Positions 43,108 through 53,285 are shown, counted from the first letter of the stretch. The stretch: DNA of 64,000 nucleotides from Geothrix sp. 21YS21S-2 (GCF_030846775.1 NZ_CP132910.1:3196001-3260000), one strand, 5' to 3'. Translations and numbers: made by a program. The notes: generated by a model not told the origin, from the letters alone.

Positions 43108-45609
43108 ATGGAAATGCACCCCCTGCTCGCCCAGCACATGGCGAATCTGGTAGCCTCGGGCGCCCCGCTCCCGGAGGGCCCGGCGTGGACGGCGTTCCTG
43201 GAATCGGTGAACGTGGGGCTCACGGCGGGTCCCGCCGCCGCCGAACTGGCGCGGTACCGGTCCCTTGTGGACCACCTCCGGGAGGTGCTCTTCCAGATCG
43301 ACCGGGACGGCAACTGGTCCTTCCTCAACCCGGCCTGGCGCGCCATCACGGGCTTCTCCGTGGACGAGAGCCTCGGGCAGCCGTTCCTGGGCAACATGCA
43401 CCCCCTGGACAAGGGCCGGTACCTGAACATGCTCACCTACGCCCTGGAGACCGGCGAGGACACGGTGCGGGGCGAGTTCCAGTTCCGCAAGCGGGAGGGC
43501 GCCTACTTCTGGGTGGAGATGTACACCCGCATCACCACCGACGCCGAAGGCGTCGTCATCGGCGTCTCCGGCACCATGAACGACATCACGGAGCGCAAGC
43601 TGGCCCAGGCCGCCCTCAACACGCTCACGTCCCGCCTGCGCGCCCTCATCGAGAACATGCAGGGAGCCATCCTCGTGGAGACCGAGCACCGGGGCATCGC
43701 GCTCATCAACGAGCCCTTCTGCCGGATGTTCGACATCCCGGTCCCGCCGCACCTCCTTGCCGGCAGCGAGGCCACCGAACTCATGGATCTGGCCCTGGGG
43801 GCCTTCCTCTACCCTGAGGACTTCCTGGAGCTGCAGTCCTCCCTCCTGGCCGAACGCAAGGTGACCAGCGGCCTCGAGGTCCCCCTCGCGGACGGCCGGG
43901 TGCTTTCCATGGACTTCGTGCCCATCGACGCGGGAGAGGATCTCTTCGGCCACTTCTGGCTCTTCCACGACATCACGGGCCGCAAGCGCTCCGAGGCCCA
44001 GCTGGCCCAGGCCGCGCTGGACATGGAGATGAAGAACTGGGAGCTGAGCCAGGCCCGTGACGAGGCGGTGCAGCTGGCCGGGCTCAAGTCGGAATTCCTG
44101 GCCAACATGAGCCACGAGATCCGGACGCCGATGAACGGCATCATCGGGATGACGGAACTCATCCTCAACACCGCGCTCTCCGTCGAGCAGATGGACTACG
44201 CGACCACCATCCGCACCAGTGCCGCGACCCTCCTGCGCCTGATCAACGACATCCTCGACTTCTCCAAGATCGAGGCCGGGAAGATGGAGCTCGAGCGCAT
44301 CGGCTTCGATCTCCAGGGCCTGCTGGACGACCTCCTTGCCATCCTGGGCTTCAAGGCCCACGGCAAGGGCGTCGAGCTGGCCACGTGGATCCAGGGGGCG
44401 GCGCCCACCAAGCTCCTGGGCGACCCCACGCGGCTCCGGCAGGTGCTCTCCAACCTCACCGACAACGCGCTCAAGTTCACCGCGGACGGCTCGGTCACCA
44501 TCCACGTCCTCGTCGCCGAGCGCACCGCGTCCTCCGTGCTCCTGCGGTTCGAGGTCCGGGACACCGGCATCGGCATGTCGCCCGAGGTCGCGGGCAAGCT
44601 TTTCCAGTCCTTCTACCAGGGAGATTCCAGCACCACGCGCAAGTACGGCGGCACCGGGCTGGGGCTGGCCATCTGCAAGCGCATCGCCGAGCTCATGGAG
44701 GGCGCCATCGGCGTCGACAGCGTCCCGGGCGAGGGAAGCGTATTCTGGTTCACCGCGCGGTTCCAGCCCCAGGACGCCCCCCAGGAGACGGGCCTGCCCG
44801 ACGCCCCCTTCCGGTTCTTCCTGGCCGGGCTCCCTCCCGCCACGGCAGGCGTCCTGGACGCCCAGCTGAAGGCGTGGGGCTACGAGGCCACCGTGGTGGA
44901 GCCCAGCCTTGACGGCCTGGCCGTCCTGCGGGAGCGCTGCGCGGCCCTGGACGACAAGACGCTCCTGGTCTTCGGGTCCCAGGGCGGGATCCAGGCCGGC
45001 ATGATGGAGTTCCTGCAGGCGGTGCATGCGGCCCCGGGCCTGGGCGGGCTCCGGCTCATCATGGCCCATTCGCTCTACGAGCAGGACGAGGCCCGCAAGC
45101 CCACCTCGCTGCCCATCACCGAATTCCTGCCCCTGCCCATGCGCAAGTCCCACCTCAAGGCCCTCCTGGAGCGCAGCAAGGACGCCGTGCCCCTGCCGGC
45201 GGTCGCCGAGGCCGCGCCCCGGGAGGGGATCCAATCCCAGGCCCGCCTCCTGGTGACCGAGGACAACGCCGTGAACCAGAAGGTGGCCATGGCCATCCTC
45301 CGCAAGTTGGGCTATTCGGCGGACCTGGCCAACAATGGGCTGGAGGCCGTGGAGATGGTCCTGGCCCGGGAGTACGACCTGGTCTTCATGGACTGCCAGA
45401 TGCCGGAGATGGACGGCTTCCAGGCCACCCGAGCCATCCGGGCAAGGGAGGGGGGGGAGCGGCGCACCCCCATCCTCGCCATGACCGCGAACGCCATGCA
45501 GGGGGACCGCGAACGGTGCCTGGAAGCCGGCATGGACGACTACATCCCCAAGCCCATCACCATCGTGGACCTCAAGAGCGCGCTCCACCGATGGCTTCCT
45601 CCGGCCTGA
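43108..45609 (+). CDS. Hybrid sensor histidine kinase (PAS-PAS-HisKA-HATPase-REC)
   Basis: An 833-residue cytoplasmic hybrid kinase. PAS domains occupy about 48-165 and 172-300, followed by a coiled helix and HisKA with phospho-His in [16 protein letters not shown] (about 334), HATPase_c ([36 protein letters not shown]), a degenerate receiver-like segment about 560-685, and a C-terminal receiver (715-830) with Asp in [11 protein letters not shown] and Lys in PKPI. It has no membrane helix, so the signal is probably intracellular. Three base pairs separate it from the PilZ/receiver-like gene, a likely partner. Confidence 0.92.
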   Translation: MEMHPLLAQHMANLVASGAPLPEGPAWTAFLESVNVGLTAGPAAAELARYRSLVDHLREVLFQIDRDGNWSFLNPAWRAITGFSVDESLGQPFLGNMHPLDKGRYLNMLTYALETGEDTVRGEFQFRKREGAYFWVEMYTRITTDAEGVVIGVSGTMNDITERKLAQAALNTLTSRLRALIENMQGAILVETEHRGIALINEPFCRMFDIPVPPHLLAGSEATELMDLALGAFLYPEDFLELQSSLLAERKVTSGLEVPLADGRVLSMDFVPIDAGEDLFGHFWLFHDITGRKRSEAQLAQAALDMEMKNWELSQARDEAVQLAGLKSEFLANMSHEIRTPMNGIIGMTELILNTALSVEQMDYATTIRTSAATLLRLINDILDFSKIEAGKMELERIGFDLQGLLDDLLAILGFKAHGKGVELATWIQGAAPTKLLGDPTRLRQVLSNLTDNALKFTADGSVTIHVLVAERTASSVLLRFEVRDTGIGMSPEVAGKLFQSFYQGDSSTTRKYGGTGLGLAICKRIAELMEGAIGVDSVPGEGSVFWFTARFQPQDAPQETGLPDAPFRFFLAGLPPATAGVLDAQLKAWGYEATVVEPSLDGLAVLRERCAALDDKTLLVFGSQGGIQAGMMEFLQAVHAAPGLGGLRLIMAHSLYEQDEARKPTSLPITEFLPLPMRKSHLKALLERSKDAVPLPAVAEAAPREGIQSQARLLVTEDNAVNQKVAMAILRKLGYSADLANNGLEAVEMVLAREYDLVFMDCQMPEMDGFQATRAIRAREGGERRTPILAMTANAMQGDRERCLEAGMDDYIPKPITIVDLKSALHRWLPPA

Positions 45610-45612
45610 CCC

Positions 45613-46761
45613 ATGACCAATTCCGACCGCACCATCGACAACGCCTACGCCATCCGCATGATGCTGCAGCGCCTCTGCGTGGCCAGCATGAAGGTCTCCC
45701 TGGGCTGCCGCGACAAGCGGGGACTGTTCCAGATCCTTTTCCAGGAACCCGGCCGCATCGGCATCCGGCTGGGCCCCAAGGAACTCGAGGAATGGGCCCT
45801 GGCGCCCGAGGAGAGCGTCTCCATGACCTTCGACGACCGCGGGTTCCGGTACGAGACCGTGCTCGCGTTCGTCGGCCCATCCGAGCTCGAGGGCGTCCCC
45901 TGCGCCGCCTTCACCCTGCCCCGGACCCTGCGCCGGGCCGACGACAACCGGCTGGCCCACTTCGCCCCGGACGTGGCCCCCCTGGTCACCTTCAGCAACA
46001 GCAAGAACGCGGTCCTCGACGGCGAGATCCGCGGCTTCGGCAACGACGGCTTCGAACTCGCGCTTAAGGACTCCTCCCAGAAGATCGAGGACGTCCTGAG
46101 GATGGGCGAGGAGTCCACCCTGGACCTGGCCCTGGAGGACGGCCTCCTGCTCACCGCCTCCGCCCGGGTCGCCTACTTCGGGGCGAACTTCGTGGGCATG
46201 AAGTTCACCGAGCGCGTGGACAAGACCCTCCTGGGCCAGTACCGCACCTGGCTGGACACCCAGCAGCGGATCCAGGCCCAGCGGGACCGGGAGAGCTTCG
46301 AGTCGGGCCGGGCCCCGGCCAAGGGCAGCAACCTCCCCCAGGCGCGGCTATGGGTGGACCGCCAGCCCACGATCCTCATCCTCACCGAGCGGGAGGAGTT
46401 CGCCCGGCACATGGCCGAGGCCCTGGGCCGCAAGTTCGGCGTGATCAGCCTCGACTACATCACGGGGCCGGTGCGCCCCTTCCTCAAGCCCTTCGGCGGG
46501 GACGAGGCCGACTGGGGCCGGGTGAAGCTGATTCTCATCCACAACCATCTCCGGCTTGCCAGTCCCCTGGAACTTTCCAGGCAGGTGGTCGAACAGGAAA
46601 AATGCACCCTCCCCATCATCCTCGCCGGGACCGACGAGGACGAGGATCTCAAGCGGAACCGAGCACTGGCCGCGGGCGCCGTGGATTTCCTGCCGGTCGA
46701 GCCCTTCAGGATCCTGTCCGTTCTCCGCAAGCTGGACGAAACGCTCAAGTTGTTCGCCTAG
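45613..46761 (+). CDS. PilZ-like protein with degenerate receiver domain
   Basis: A 382-residue protein. Residues about 1-110 resemble the YcgR-type N-terminal domain, about 115-210 a PilZ-like barrel ([32 protein letters not shown]), and 245-382 a receiver fold ([48 protein letters not shown]). The PilZ c-di-GMP motif is poor: the D/NxSxxG element reads EIRGFG. The receiver ends like CheY but lacks a clear phospho-Asp. It may be a non-phosphorylated output module for the adjacent kinase. Assignments are by pattern. Confidence 0.68.
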   Translation: MTNSDRTIDNAYAIRMMLQRLCVASMKVSLGCRDKRGLFQILFQEPGRIGIRLGPKELEEWALAPEESVSMTFDDRGFRYETVLAFVGPSELEGVPCAAFTLPRTLRRADDNRLAHFAPDVAPLVTFSNSKNAVLDGEIRGFGNDGFELALKDSSQKIEDVLRMGEESTLDLALEDGLLLTASARVAYFGANFVGMKFTERVDKTLLGQYRTWLDTQQRIQAQRDRESFESGRAPAKGSNLPQARLWVDRQPTILILTEREEFARHMAEALGRKFGVISLDYITGPVRPFLKPFGGDEADWGRVKLILIHNHLRLASPLELSRQVVEQEKCTLPIILAGTDEDEDLKRNRALAAGAVDFLPVEPFRILSVLRKLDETLKLFA

Positions 46762-46806
46762 GACAACTTGGCAGGGAGTATCCTGGTCCCATCACCAGGA
46801 GGACAT

Positions 46807-48264
46807 ATGAACTCGAAATTTGTGAAGGCCCTCGGCCCGATCATTCTCTGGCTCGTGCTGCGACTTCTGCCCGTACCGGCGGGCCTGACTCCGGCCGCGT
46901 GGCACTTCTTCGCCGTCTTCGCCGCGACGATCCTGGGCCTGATCCTCGAGCCCCTGCCGCCCGCGGCCGTCGGGTTCATCGGCGTCTCCTTCGCCGCCAT
47001 CATGTGCTACGTCTCGCCGACCCCCGCGGGCTCGGTGGCGTGGGCCCTGGCGGGCTTCTCCGACAAGACGGTCTGGCTCATCTTCGGCGCCTTCATCTTC
47101 TCCATCGGGTATGCCAAGAGCGGCCTGGGACGACGCATCGCGCTCCTCCTGGTCAAGCTCCTCGGGCGCCGGACCCTGGGCCTGGGCTACGCCATCATGC
47201 TGGCGGACCTGGCGCTCGCACCCGGAACCCCCTCCAACACCGCCCGCAGCGGCGGAACCATCTTCCCCGTCATCAGCAACATCCCCGCCCTGTACGGCTC
47301 CGAGCCCGGCCCCACGGCCCGCAAGATCGGCTCCTACATCATGTGGACCGCTTTCGCCTCCACCTGCGTGACCAGTTCCCTGTTCCTCACGTCCCTGGCG
47401 CCCAACGTGGCCGCCCTTTCCATTCTGCGTTCCGTGGGCAAGATCGACGTCACCTGGATGAACTGGTTCATGGGCTTCCTCCCCATGGGCGTCCTGCTCC
47501 TGATCCTGGTTCCCGTGCTCACCTATTTCATCTACCCCCCCGAAGTGAAGGTGTCCGAGGAGACCCCGGCGTGGGCCGCCGGTGAGCTCAAGAAGATGGG
47601 CGCGTTCAAGTTCTCCGAGGGCGCCATGGCCTTCCTGGTGGTCCTCGCGGTCTTCCTGTGGATCGTCGGCTCCAACAAGGACATCCGCCTGCCGCTGCTG
47701 GGCTCCAATTTCATCGACGCCACCGCGGTCGTGTTCTTCGTCATCTCGGCCATGATCGTGCTGGCGATCGTTTCCTGGGACGACATCCTGGCCAACAAGG
47801 CCGCCTGGAACGTCCTGGTGTGGTTCGCGACCCTCGTGACCATGGCCGACGGCCTGAACAAGGTGGGCTTCGTCACCTGGGTGGCCAAGGCCGTCGCCGC
47901 GCACCTGGCGGGCTTCTCCCCGATCCTGGTGATGGGCGCCCTGGTGGCCTTCTTCTTCTTCGTGCACTACCTCTTCGCCAGCCTCACGGCCCACACCGCC
48001 GCGGTGCTGCCCGTGGTCCTGGCCTCCGGCCTGGCCATCCCCGGCATGCACGCCAAGGCCTTCGCGCTCCTGCTCTGCTTCTCCCTGGGCATCATGGGCG
48101 TGATCACCCCCTACGCCACGGGCCCCGGCCCCGTGTACTACGCCAGCGGCTACATCTCCACCAAGGCCTTCTGGGGCCTGGGACTGTTCTTCGGCCTGCT
48201 CTTCATCGCGGTCACCCTCGGCCTGGGCATCCCCTGGCTGACGGTCATCCGCCCCGTGGGTTAA
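46807..48264 (+). CDS. DASS (SLC13) anion:sodium symporter / dicarboxylate carrier
   Basis: A 485-residue inner-membrane transporter with about 12 hydrophobic segments. APGTPSNTARSGGTIFPV near residue 137 and the C-terminal FASLTAHTAAVLPV match the paired SNT-type substrate loops of the divalent anion:Na+ symporter family, close to 2-oxoglutarate/malate and citrate/succinate carriers. AGGAGGACAT precedes ATG 46807; upstream in-frame codons are not preceded by an RBS. Substrate probably a C4 or C6 dicarboxylate or tricarboxylate; no metabolic gene adjoins to settle it. Confidence 0.9.
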   Translation: MNSKFVKALGPIILWLVLRLLPVPAGLTPAAWHFFAVFAATILGLILEPLPPAAVGFIGVSFAAIMCYVSPTPAGSVAWALAGFSDKTVWLIFGAFIFSIGYAKSGLGRRIALLLVKLLGRRTLGLGYAIMLADLALAPGTPSNTARSGGTIFPVISNIPALYGSEPGPTARKIGSYIMWTAFASTCVTSSLFLTSLAPNVAALSILRSVGKIDVTWMNWFMGFLPMGVLLLILVPVLTYFIYPPEVKVSEETPAWAAGELKKMGAFKFSEGAMAFLVVLAVFLWIVGSNKDIRLPLLGSNFIDATAVVFFVISAMIVLAIVSWDDILANKAAWNVLVWFATLVTMADGLNKVGFVTWVAKAVAAHLAGFSPILVMGALVAFFFFVHYLFASLTAHTAAVLPVVLASGLAIPGMHAKAFALLLCFSLGIMGVITPYATGPGPVYYASGYISTKAFWGLGLFFGLLFIAVTLGLGIPWLTVIRPVG

Positions 48265-48308
48265 ACCCGGCCCGGTTCCCTCCGTATCCTCACCGAACGG
48301 AGGGAACC

Positions 48309-49034
48309 ATGCTTCGCCTTGCCCCTGTCGCAGCCTTCATCCTCATCGCCCCGCTGGCGGCCCAGACCGTGATCGTCCAGCCCGCCCCCGGCGTCAAGGC
48401 CACGGAGACGCGCACCGTCCCCCTGGCCCCGGGCGCGCCCCTGAAGGTCCGCAACGTCAACGGCCACATCCGGGTCGCCGTCTGGGACCGCGCCGAGGTG
48501 GAATTCACCGGCGCGTTCACCCCGGCCAGCGGGAAGGAGCAGGTCAAGGTCGTCCTTGAGCCCAAGGGCGGCGGCCTGGAGATCCGGGGCGAGCACCCGA
48601 AGGAGTCCCGCAACGGCCCGGTCTGCGACATGGACCTCAAGGTGCCCCGTTCCGCCCTCGCCTCCCTGGAGACGGTCAACGGCCTGGTGGAACTCAAGGA
48701 CGTCACCGGCGCGGCCGAGTGCCGGACCGTGAACGGCGAGATCAGCCTCGAGGGCCTCAAGGGCTCCCTCAAGGCGGAGACCGTCAACGGCGGCATCCGG
48801 GGCCGGGGCCTTTCCGGCCCGGTCAGCGCCAAGACCGTCAACGGCGGCATCAGGCTTTCCGCCCAGGGCCTCACGGGCCGCCTCAAGGCCACCACCGTCA
48901 ACGGCGACCTGCGGATCAGGAGCGAGGGCGCCAAGGACGTGCACGTGTCCCGGCGCAGCTTCGAAGCCTCCTTCGGAGACGGGGCCCAGGTCCTCCAGCT
49001 CAAGACCGTGAACGGGGACATCACCCTGGATTGA
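48309..49034 (+). CDS. Exported DUF4097-like beta-repeat protein
   Basis: A 241-residue exported protein: signal peptide (LAPVAAFILIAPLAAQ) followed by a repetitive beta domain in which TVNG or NVNG recurs about every 20 residues (RNVNGHIRVA; ETVNGLVEL; RTVNGEISL; ETVNGGIRG; KTVNGGIRL; TTVNGDLRI; KTVNGDITL). The pattern fits DUF4097/adhesin-like proteins forming a right-handed beta-helix. Function unknown. GGAGGGAACC precedes the ATG. It lies 44 bp after the transporter gene. Confidence 0.82.
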   Translation: MLRLAPVAAFILIAPLAAQTVIVQPAPGVKATETRTVPLAPGAPLKVRNVNGHIRVAVWDRAEVEFTGAFTPASGKEQVKVVLEPKGGGLEIRGEHPKESRNGPVCDMDLKVPRSALASLETVNGLVELKDVTGAAECRTVNGEISLEGLKGSLKAETVNGGIRGRGLSGPVSAKTVNGGIRLSAQGLTGRLKATTVNGDLRIRSEGAKDVHVSRRSFEASFGDGAQVLQLKTVNGDITLD

Positions 49035-49070
49035 TCTACACTGGCCTGAGCTGCTGAGGACAGCCCGACC

Positions 49071-49703
49071 ATGCCGGCATTCCCCCCCCACTTCCAGTTC
49101 CAGCTCCAGGAGCTGTTCCGCCTGCGGCGGGACGTGCGCCGCTTCCGCCCGGACCCCGTGCCCGAGGACCTCTTCACCGAGCTGCTGGAGGCCGCCCACC
49201 ACGCGCCTTCCGTAGGCCTCTCCCAGCCCTGGCGCTTCGTGCGTGTGGACGACCCCGCCCGGCGCGAGGCCGTCATCGCCGAGTTCCAGCGCGCCAACGA
49301 CGCGGCCTCGGCCCTCTACGACTCCGAACGGGCCCGCCTCTACCGCAGCCTCAAGCTGGCCGGCCTCAAGGAGGCCCCCATCCACCTCCTGGTGTGCGTG
49401 GAGACGGACCCCGACTCCGGCCACGGCCTGGGCCGCCAGACCCAGCCCGAGACCCTGCGGGACTCCGCCGTCTGCGCCATCCAGAACCTCTGGCTCACCG
49501 CCCGGGCCAAGGGCGTGGGCGTGGGCTGGGTGAGCATCCTGGAACCGGACCGCCTGCGGACGGTCATGGACCTGCCCGCCACCTGGGGCTGGGTCGGCTA
49601 CCTCTGCATCGGCTGGCCCCTCGAGGAGCCCGAGATCCCCGTGCTGGAGATCGCCGGATGGGACCACCGCAACCCGCTGGCGAAGCACCTTCTGCAGCGG
49701 TAG
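49071..49703 (+). CDS. bluB: 5,6-dimethylbenzimidazole synthase BluB
   Basis: Flavin-destroying enzyme that converts FMNH2 and O2 into 5,6-dimethylbenzimidazole, the lower ligand of cobalamin; it therefore needs oxygen. The 210-residue nitroreductase-fold protein has RRDVRRFRPDPVPED, AAHHAPSVGLSQPWRFV and VGVGWVSILEP, all typical. It converges on the cob/btu operon, whose CobT, CobU, CobC and CobS use the product, and their stops are only 7 bp apart. Confidence 0.93.
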   Translation: MPAFPPHFQFQLQELFRLRRDVRRFRPDPVPEDLFTELLEAAHHAPSVGLSQPWRFVRVDDPARREAVIAEFQRANDAASALYDSERARLYRSLKLAGLKEAPIHLLVCVETDPDSGHGLGRQTQPETLRDSAVCAIQNLWLTARAKGVGVGWVSILEPDRLRTVMDLPATWGWVGYLCIGWPLEEPEIPVLEIAGWDHRNPLAKHLLQR

Positions 49704-49710
49704 GCCCCGT

Positions 49711-50226
49711 TCATTTGAGCCGCACCGGGCACCCCGCCACGAAGAGCCAGGCCTCGTCCGCCGCCTTCGCCGTGGCCTGCCCCAGCCAACCGGCCAGGTC
49801 CCGGAAGCGCCGCAGCGCGGGATCGGCGGGTACGGGACACCACCCCACCTCGTTGCCCACGACGATGACGGGCCAGGGCAGGCGCGCGAAGGCCTCCAGC
49901 TCCCCGTTCCAGGCCTGGAGGATCGCCTCGTCGGAGGCCTCCATGCGGTCCCCCAGCCAGAGCGTGAGGCAGTCCAGCACCACGCCCGAAGGCGGAGGAT
50001 CGAGGCTCTCCAGGGCGGCGGCGACGTTCCGAGGCGCCTCCAGGGTGCGCCAGCCGGGGCGCTCAGCGCGGTGGCGCGCCACCCGCGCAGCCATCTCCCC
50101 GTCGCCGGGTTCGGGGCGGTAGGTGGCCACGAAGACGGTGTCCCCGCCCCAGGCCGCGGCCCGCTCCACCGCCCAGGAACTCTTCCCGCTGCGCACGGGC
50201 CCGGTGAGGAAGAGGATCCGTCCCAT
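49711..50226 (-). CDS. cobU: Adenosylcobinamide kinase / guanylyltransferase
   Basis: Phosphorylates adenosylcobinamide and transfers GMP to it, giving adenosylcobinamide-GDP. The 171-residue protein starts with Walker A FLTGPVRSGKSSWA and contains HRAERPGWRTLE, where H52 is the expected guanylylated histidine. DCLTLWL is the Walker B region. It is the last gene of the leftward cobalamin operon, 2 bp after cobC. Confidence 0.95.
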   Translation of the reverse strand: MGRILFLTGPVRSGKSSWAVERAAAWGGDTVFVATYRPEPGDGEMAARVARHRAERPGWRTLEAPRNVAAALESLDPPPSGVVLDCLTLWLGDRMEASDEAILQAWNGELEAFARLPWPVIVVGNEVGWCPVPADPALRRFRDLAGWLGQATAKAADEAWLFVAGCPVRLK

Positions 50227-50228
50227 GG

Positions 50229-50798
50229 TCAGCCCGCGGGCCGGTTGTGGAAACGCAGCACCCCGCGGCCGGCGGCATACGCGTCCACCCGCGTGAGGCC
50301 GTAGGGCTGCCACGACAGGTCCAGGGCGCGGGTCGCGGGCAGGCCGATGTAGTGGGCCAGGATGGCCCGCAAGGGGCCCCCGTGGGCCAGCACCAGGGTC
50401 GCCCCGTCCCCGTCCAGGGCCCCCTGGAGCGCCAGGAGGGCCCGGCCCGAGCAGGCCAGGAAACTCTCGCCGCCCGGGGGCACGCCCCGCACCGGGTCCT
50501 GGAAGAAGGCCTCCGCTTCGGGTACCTGGTCCCACGGAAGGCCCTCCCAGGCTCCGAAGGACTGCTCCGAGAGGCCCGGCAGCACGAGGCTGGGCAGGCC
50601 CAGGTCCAGGGCGTGGTCCCGGGCCCGGCCCAGGTCCGAGGTGAGGACGCGCTGGATGCCCAGGCCGAGCAGTTCCTCCTTCACCCGGGGCCACTGGGCC
50701 CGCCCCTCCGGGGTCACGGGCAGGTCCAGGCGCCCCAGGGGCGCCCCCTTCGCCGCGGCCTCCGTGGGCCCATGGCGGAGCAGGTAGAGGGGCATCAT
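50229..50798 (-). CDS. cobC: Alpha-ribazole phosphatase (histidine phosphatase family)
   Basis: A 189-residue phosphoglycerate-mutase-like phosphatase with LLRHGPTEA (R8, H9 nucleophile) and a second LAHGGPLRA. In this position it should remove the 5'-phosphate from alpha-ribazole phosphate or adenosylcobalamin phosphate in nucleotide-loop assembly. The ATG at 50798 overlaps the cobS TGA (ATGA). Family members are promiscuous, so the assignment leans on the operon. Confidence 0.88.
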   Translation of the reverse strand: MMPLYLLRHGPTEAAAKGAPLGRLDLPVTPEGRAQWPRVKEELLGLGIQRVLTSDLGRARDHALDLGLPSLVLPGLSEQSFGAWEGLPWDQVPEAEAFFQDPVRGVPPGGESFLACSGRALLALQGALDGDGATLVLAHGGPLRAILAHYIGLPATRALDLSWQPYGLTRVDAYAAGRGVLRFHNRPAG

Positions 50799-51523
50799 CT
50801 CGCCACCAGCGCCAGCAGCACCGCCCCCTCCACCAGCTGGTTGCCGGCGCCCAGCAGGTCCCCGCTCTGGCCCCCCAGACGGCGCTTGAGGTAGAGGGCC
50901 CAGAGCCCCAGGGCGCCCAGGGCGGCCAGGGCCGCCTTGCCCAGGCCCGGGCAGTTCCGGCAGAGGCCGTTGGCCAGGAGCAGGAGCGCCGTGGCGCCCA
51001 GGAAGGGCCCCCACCTCCCTTCGCCCCCCACCTCCTTCGCGAGCCCCGGCGCCACCGGCGGCAGGAGCCCCATGAGCACGCTGATCGACCACCGCCCCCA
51101 CGCCATGGCGAGGGGAAGGGCCCAGAGGGCCCGCCGGTCCAGGGCCACCAGCGCGCTCCAGCGCACCGCCAGCAGCACCCACAGGGCCATCGCGCCGTAG
51201 GCCCCGATGCGGCTGTCCTTCATGATCTCCAGCACGCGCTCCCGGGTCCACCCTCCGCCCAGGCCGTCCATGGCGTCCGTCGCCCCGTCCTCGTGGAACC
51301 CCCCGGTGAGCATCAGCCCGAAGCCCACCGCCACGGCAGCCGCGAGCGGAGCCGGCCAGACCCGCAGTCCCAGCACGAACACGCCGGCCGTCGCGGCCCC
51401 CACCAGCGCCCCCACGAGGGGAAACCAGCCTACGCCGCGCGCGATGTCCTCGACCCGGGTGGCCCGGCCGGGCACCGGGACCCGGGTCAGGAAGCGGATC
51501 GCCGCCACCAGGCTCGCGGTCAT
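50795..51523 (-). CDS. cobS: Adenosylcobinamide-GDP ribazoletransferase
   Basis: Inner-membrane cobalamin synthase joining adenosylcobinamide-GDP with alpha-ribazole. The 242-residue product has several hydrophobic helices, FLTRVPVPGR near the N-terminus and the GGFHEDGATDAMDGLGGG signature (about 75-92) carrying the metal-binding acids. The start overlaps the cobT stop and the stop overlaps cobC start, each by four bases. Confidence 0.95.
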   Translation of the reverse strand: MTASLVAAIRFLTRVPVPGRATRVEDIARGVGWFPLVGALVGAATAGVFVLGLRVWPAPLAAAVAVGFGLMLTGGFHEDGATDAMDGLGGGWTRERVLEIMKDSRIGAYGAMALWVLLAVRWSALVALDRRALWALPLAMAWGRWSISVLMGLLPPVAPGLAKEVGGEGRWGPFLGATALLLLANGLCRNCPGLGKAALAALGALGLWALYLKRRLGGQSGDLLGAGNQLVEGAVLLALVAR

Positions 51524-52554
51524 GCGCGGCTCACGCCCGCGCTGCCGAAGGTGGCCATCTCGCGCAGCACCGCGCAGGCCGAGCGCAGGATGGGCACGGC
51601 CAGCGCGGCTCCGGTGCCTTCGCCCAGGCGCAGGTCCAGGTCCAGCACGGGCTCCTTGCCCAGGTGCTCCAGCAGGTGCCGGGACCCGGGTTCGGCGCTG
51701 CGGTGGCTCCACACCAGGAAGTTCCCCAGGCGCGGTTCCAGGGCGAGCGCCACCAGGGCCGCGGCGCCGGCGATGTAGCCGTCCACGATCACCGCCCAGC
51801 CCCGCGCGGCCGCGCCGAGCATCGCCCCCGCCATGGCGCCGAACTCGGCGCCGCCCACGTCCGCGAGCACGCCCAGCGGGTCCGAGGGGTCCGGGCGGTG
51901 CCGCGCCAGGACGCCGCGGATCACCTCCAGCTTCCTCCCCAGGGCCGCGCCGGCGACGCCGGTGCCGGGCCCCACCGCCTCGGCCGGATCCAGGCCCGTG
52001 AAGGCGCACACCAGGAGCGCGGCCACCGAGCTGTTGGCGATGCCCATCTCGCCCACGCCCAGGAGGGCGAAGGGGTGGTCAGGCAGGAGCGCCACCTCGT
52101 CCAGGCCGGCCCGGAGCGCGGCCTCCGCCTCGGCCCGCGTCATGGCCGGCCCCGCCAGGGGGTCCCGGGTGCCCCTCAGGATGTTCCGCTGGGCCACGCC
52201 GGGAAAAGGGCAGGGGGAGGCAACCCCCGCGTCGATGACCCGGTGGTGGATGCGGTTGGCCCGGCAGAGCGCCGAGATGGCCGCGCCCCCTCCGGCGATG
52301 TTGGCCATCATCTGGACCGTCACTTCCTGCGGATAGGCCGAGACCTGGTGGCGCGCGATGCCGTGGTCGCCGCCGAAGGTGAGGATGTAGGCCTCGGGAT
52401 CGGCCGGGCGCAGCGTCCCCGCGATCCACGCCAGCTGCGTGCCCAGCCCCTCGAGGCGGCCCAGGGCCCCGAGGGGCTTGGTGAGGTCGTCCACGTGGCG
52501 CCCGACGGCCTCGCGAAAGGCCGGGTCGAGGGCGGGCAGGGTCGGGAGGCGCAT
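51520..52554 (-). CDS. cobT: Nicotinate-nucleotide:DMB phosphoribosyltransferase
   Basis: Activates dimethylbenzimidazole to alpha-ribazole phosphate using nicotinate mononucleotide. The 344-residue protein contains LTKPLGALGRLE, TFGGDHGIARHQVSAYPQE (split by the active-site lip), GEMGIANSS and the C-terminal RLGEGTGAALA, with the Glu that acts as general base. ATG 52554 lies 11 bp after btuD. Together with bluB it supplies the lower ligand. Confidence 0.95.
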   Translation of the reverse strand: MRLPTLPALDPAFREAVGRHVDDLTKPLGALGRLEGLGTQLAWIAGTLRPADPEAYILTFGGDHGIARHQVSAYPQEVTVQMMANIAGGGAAISALCRANRIHHRVIDAGVASPCPFPGVAQRNILRGTRDPLAGPAMTRAEAEAALRAGLDEVALLPDHPFALLGVGEMGIANSSVAALLVCAFTGLDPAEAVGPGTGVAGAALGRKLEVIRGVLARHRPDPSDPLGVLADVGGAEFGAMAGAMLGAAARGWAVIVDGYIAGAAALVALALEPRLGNFLVWSHRSAEPGSRHLLEHLGKEPVLDLDLRLGEGTGAALAVPILRSACAVLREMATFGSAGVSRA

Positions 52555-52565
52555 GGGGATCCTTG

Positions 52566-53285
52566 TCAGGGCAGTTCCAGGGCCAGCCCCTGGGCGGGCG
52601 ACGCCTTCACGCGGAAGACGGAGCCGATGAGTTCCGGGGTGAGGATGGCCTCGGGGGGCCCGAAGCCCACCATCCGGCCCTGGTCCAGCACCATCACGTC
52701 GTCGAAGCGGAAGGCGGTGCGCAGGTCGTGGAGGCTCACCAGGAGGGTCGATCCGGCGTCGGCCAGGTCCCGGCCGAGCCGGAGCACCTCCAGCGCGTGG
52801 CGCACGTCCAGGTTCGCCGCGGGTTCGTCCCACAGCTGCAGAGGTGCGCCCGTGGCCATGGCGCGGGCCAGGAAGACCCGCCGCCTCTCCCCCCCGCTCA
52901 GCTCGGTGATGGGGCGCGTCTCCAGGTGCCGGATGTCCAGGGCGTCCAGGGCCGCCTCCACCCCGTGGCCGTCGTCACCCCACGCGTGGCGCCCCTGGGC
53001 CACCACCTCCCGCACGGGGAACGCGAAGTCCGCGTGGCTCTCCTGGCCCAGCCAGCTCAGCGTCCGCCCCCGTTCCAGGAAGGGGATGCGGGCCAGGTCC
53101 CGCCCCTGCCACCGGATCCGCCCGCGGGCCTGGAGGAGGCCCGCCAGCACCTGGAGCAGGGTGGACTTGCCCGCGCCGTTGGGCCCCACAACAGCCACCA
53201 TGCGGCCCGGAGCCAGGCCCACGGACAGGTCTCTCAGCCGCGTCCCCAGGGTGAGGCCTTCGGCCTCCAGCACGGGCTTCAGCAC
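52566..53285 (-). CDS. btuD: Cobalamin ABC transporter ATP-binding protein
   Basis: A 239-residue ABC ATPase with Walker A VVGPNGAGKST, Q-loop near GQESHADF, signature LSGGERRR, Walker B LQLWDEPAANLD and switch His in SLHDLR. It belongs to the FecE/BtuD group. The GTG start at 53285 has GGAGG 5 bp upstream and overlaps the permease gene by 7 bp. Vitamin B12 specificity is inferred from the riboswitch and neighbours. Confidence 0.93.
   Translation of the reverse strand: MLKPVLEAEGLTLGTRLRDLSVGLAPGRMVAVVGPNGAGKSTLLQVLAGLLQARGRIRWQGRDLARIPFLERGRTLSWLGQESHADFAFPVREVVAQGRHAWGDDGHGVEAALDALDIRHLETRPITELSGGERRRVFLARAMATGAPLQLWDEPAANLDVRHALEVLRLGRDLADAGSTLLVSLHDLRTAFRFDDVMVLDQGRMVGFGPPEAILTPELIGSVFRVKASPAQGLALELP

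Noticed and set aside
42919-45960. Antisense frame extending upstream of recA across the hybrid kinase
   Set aside because: Only the recA part (from 42918) is family sequence; the rest mirrors the kinase gene and has no RBS or motif.
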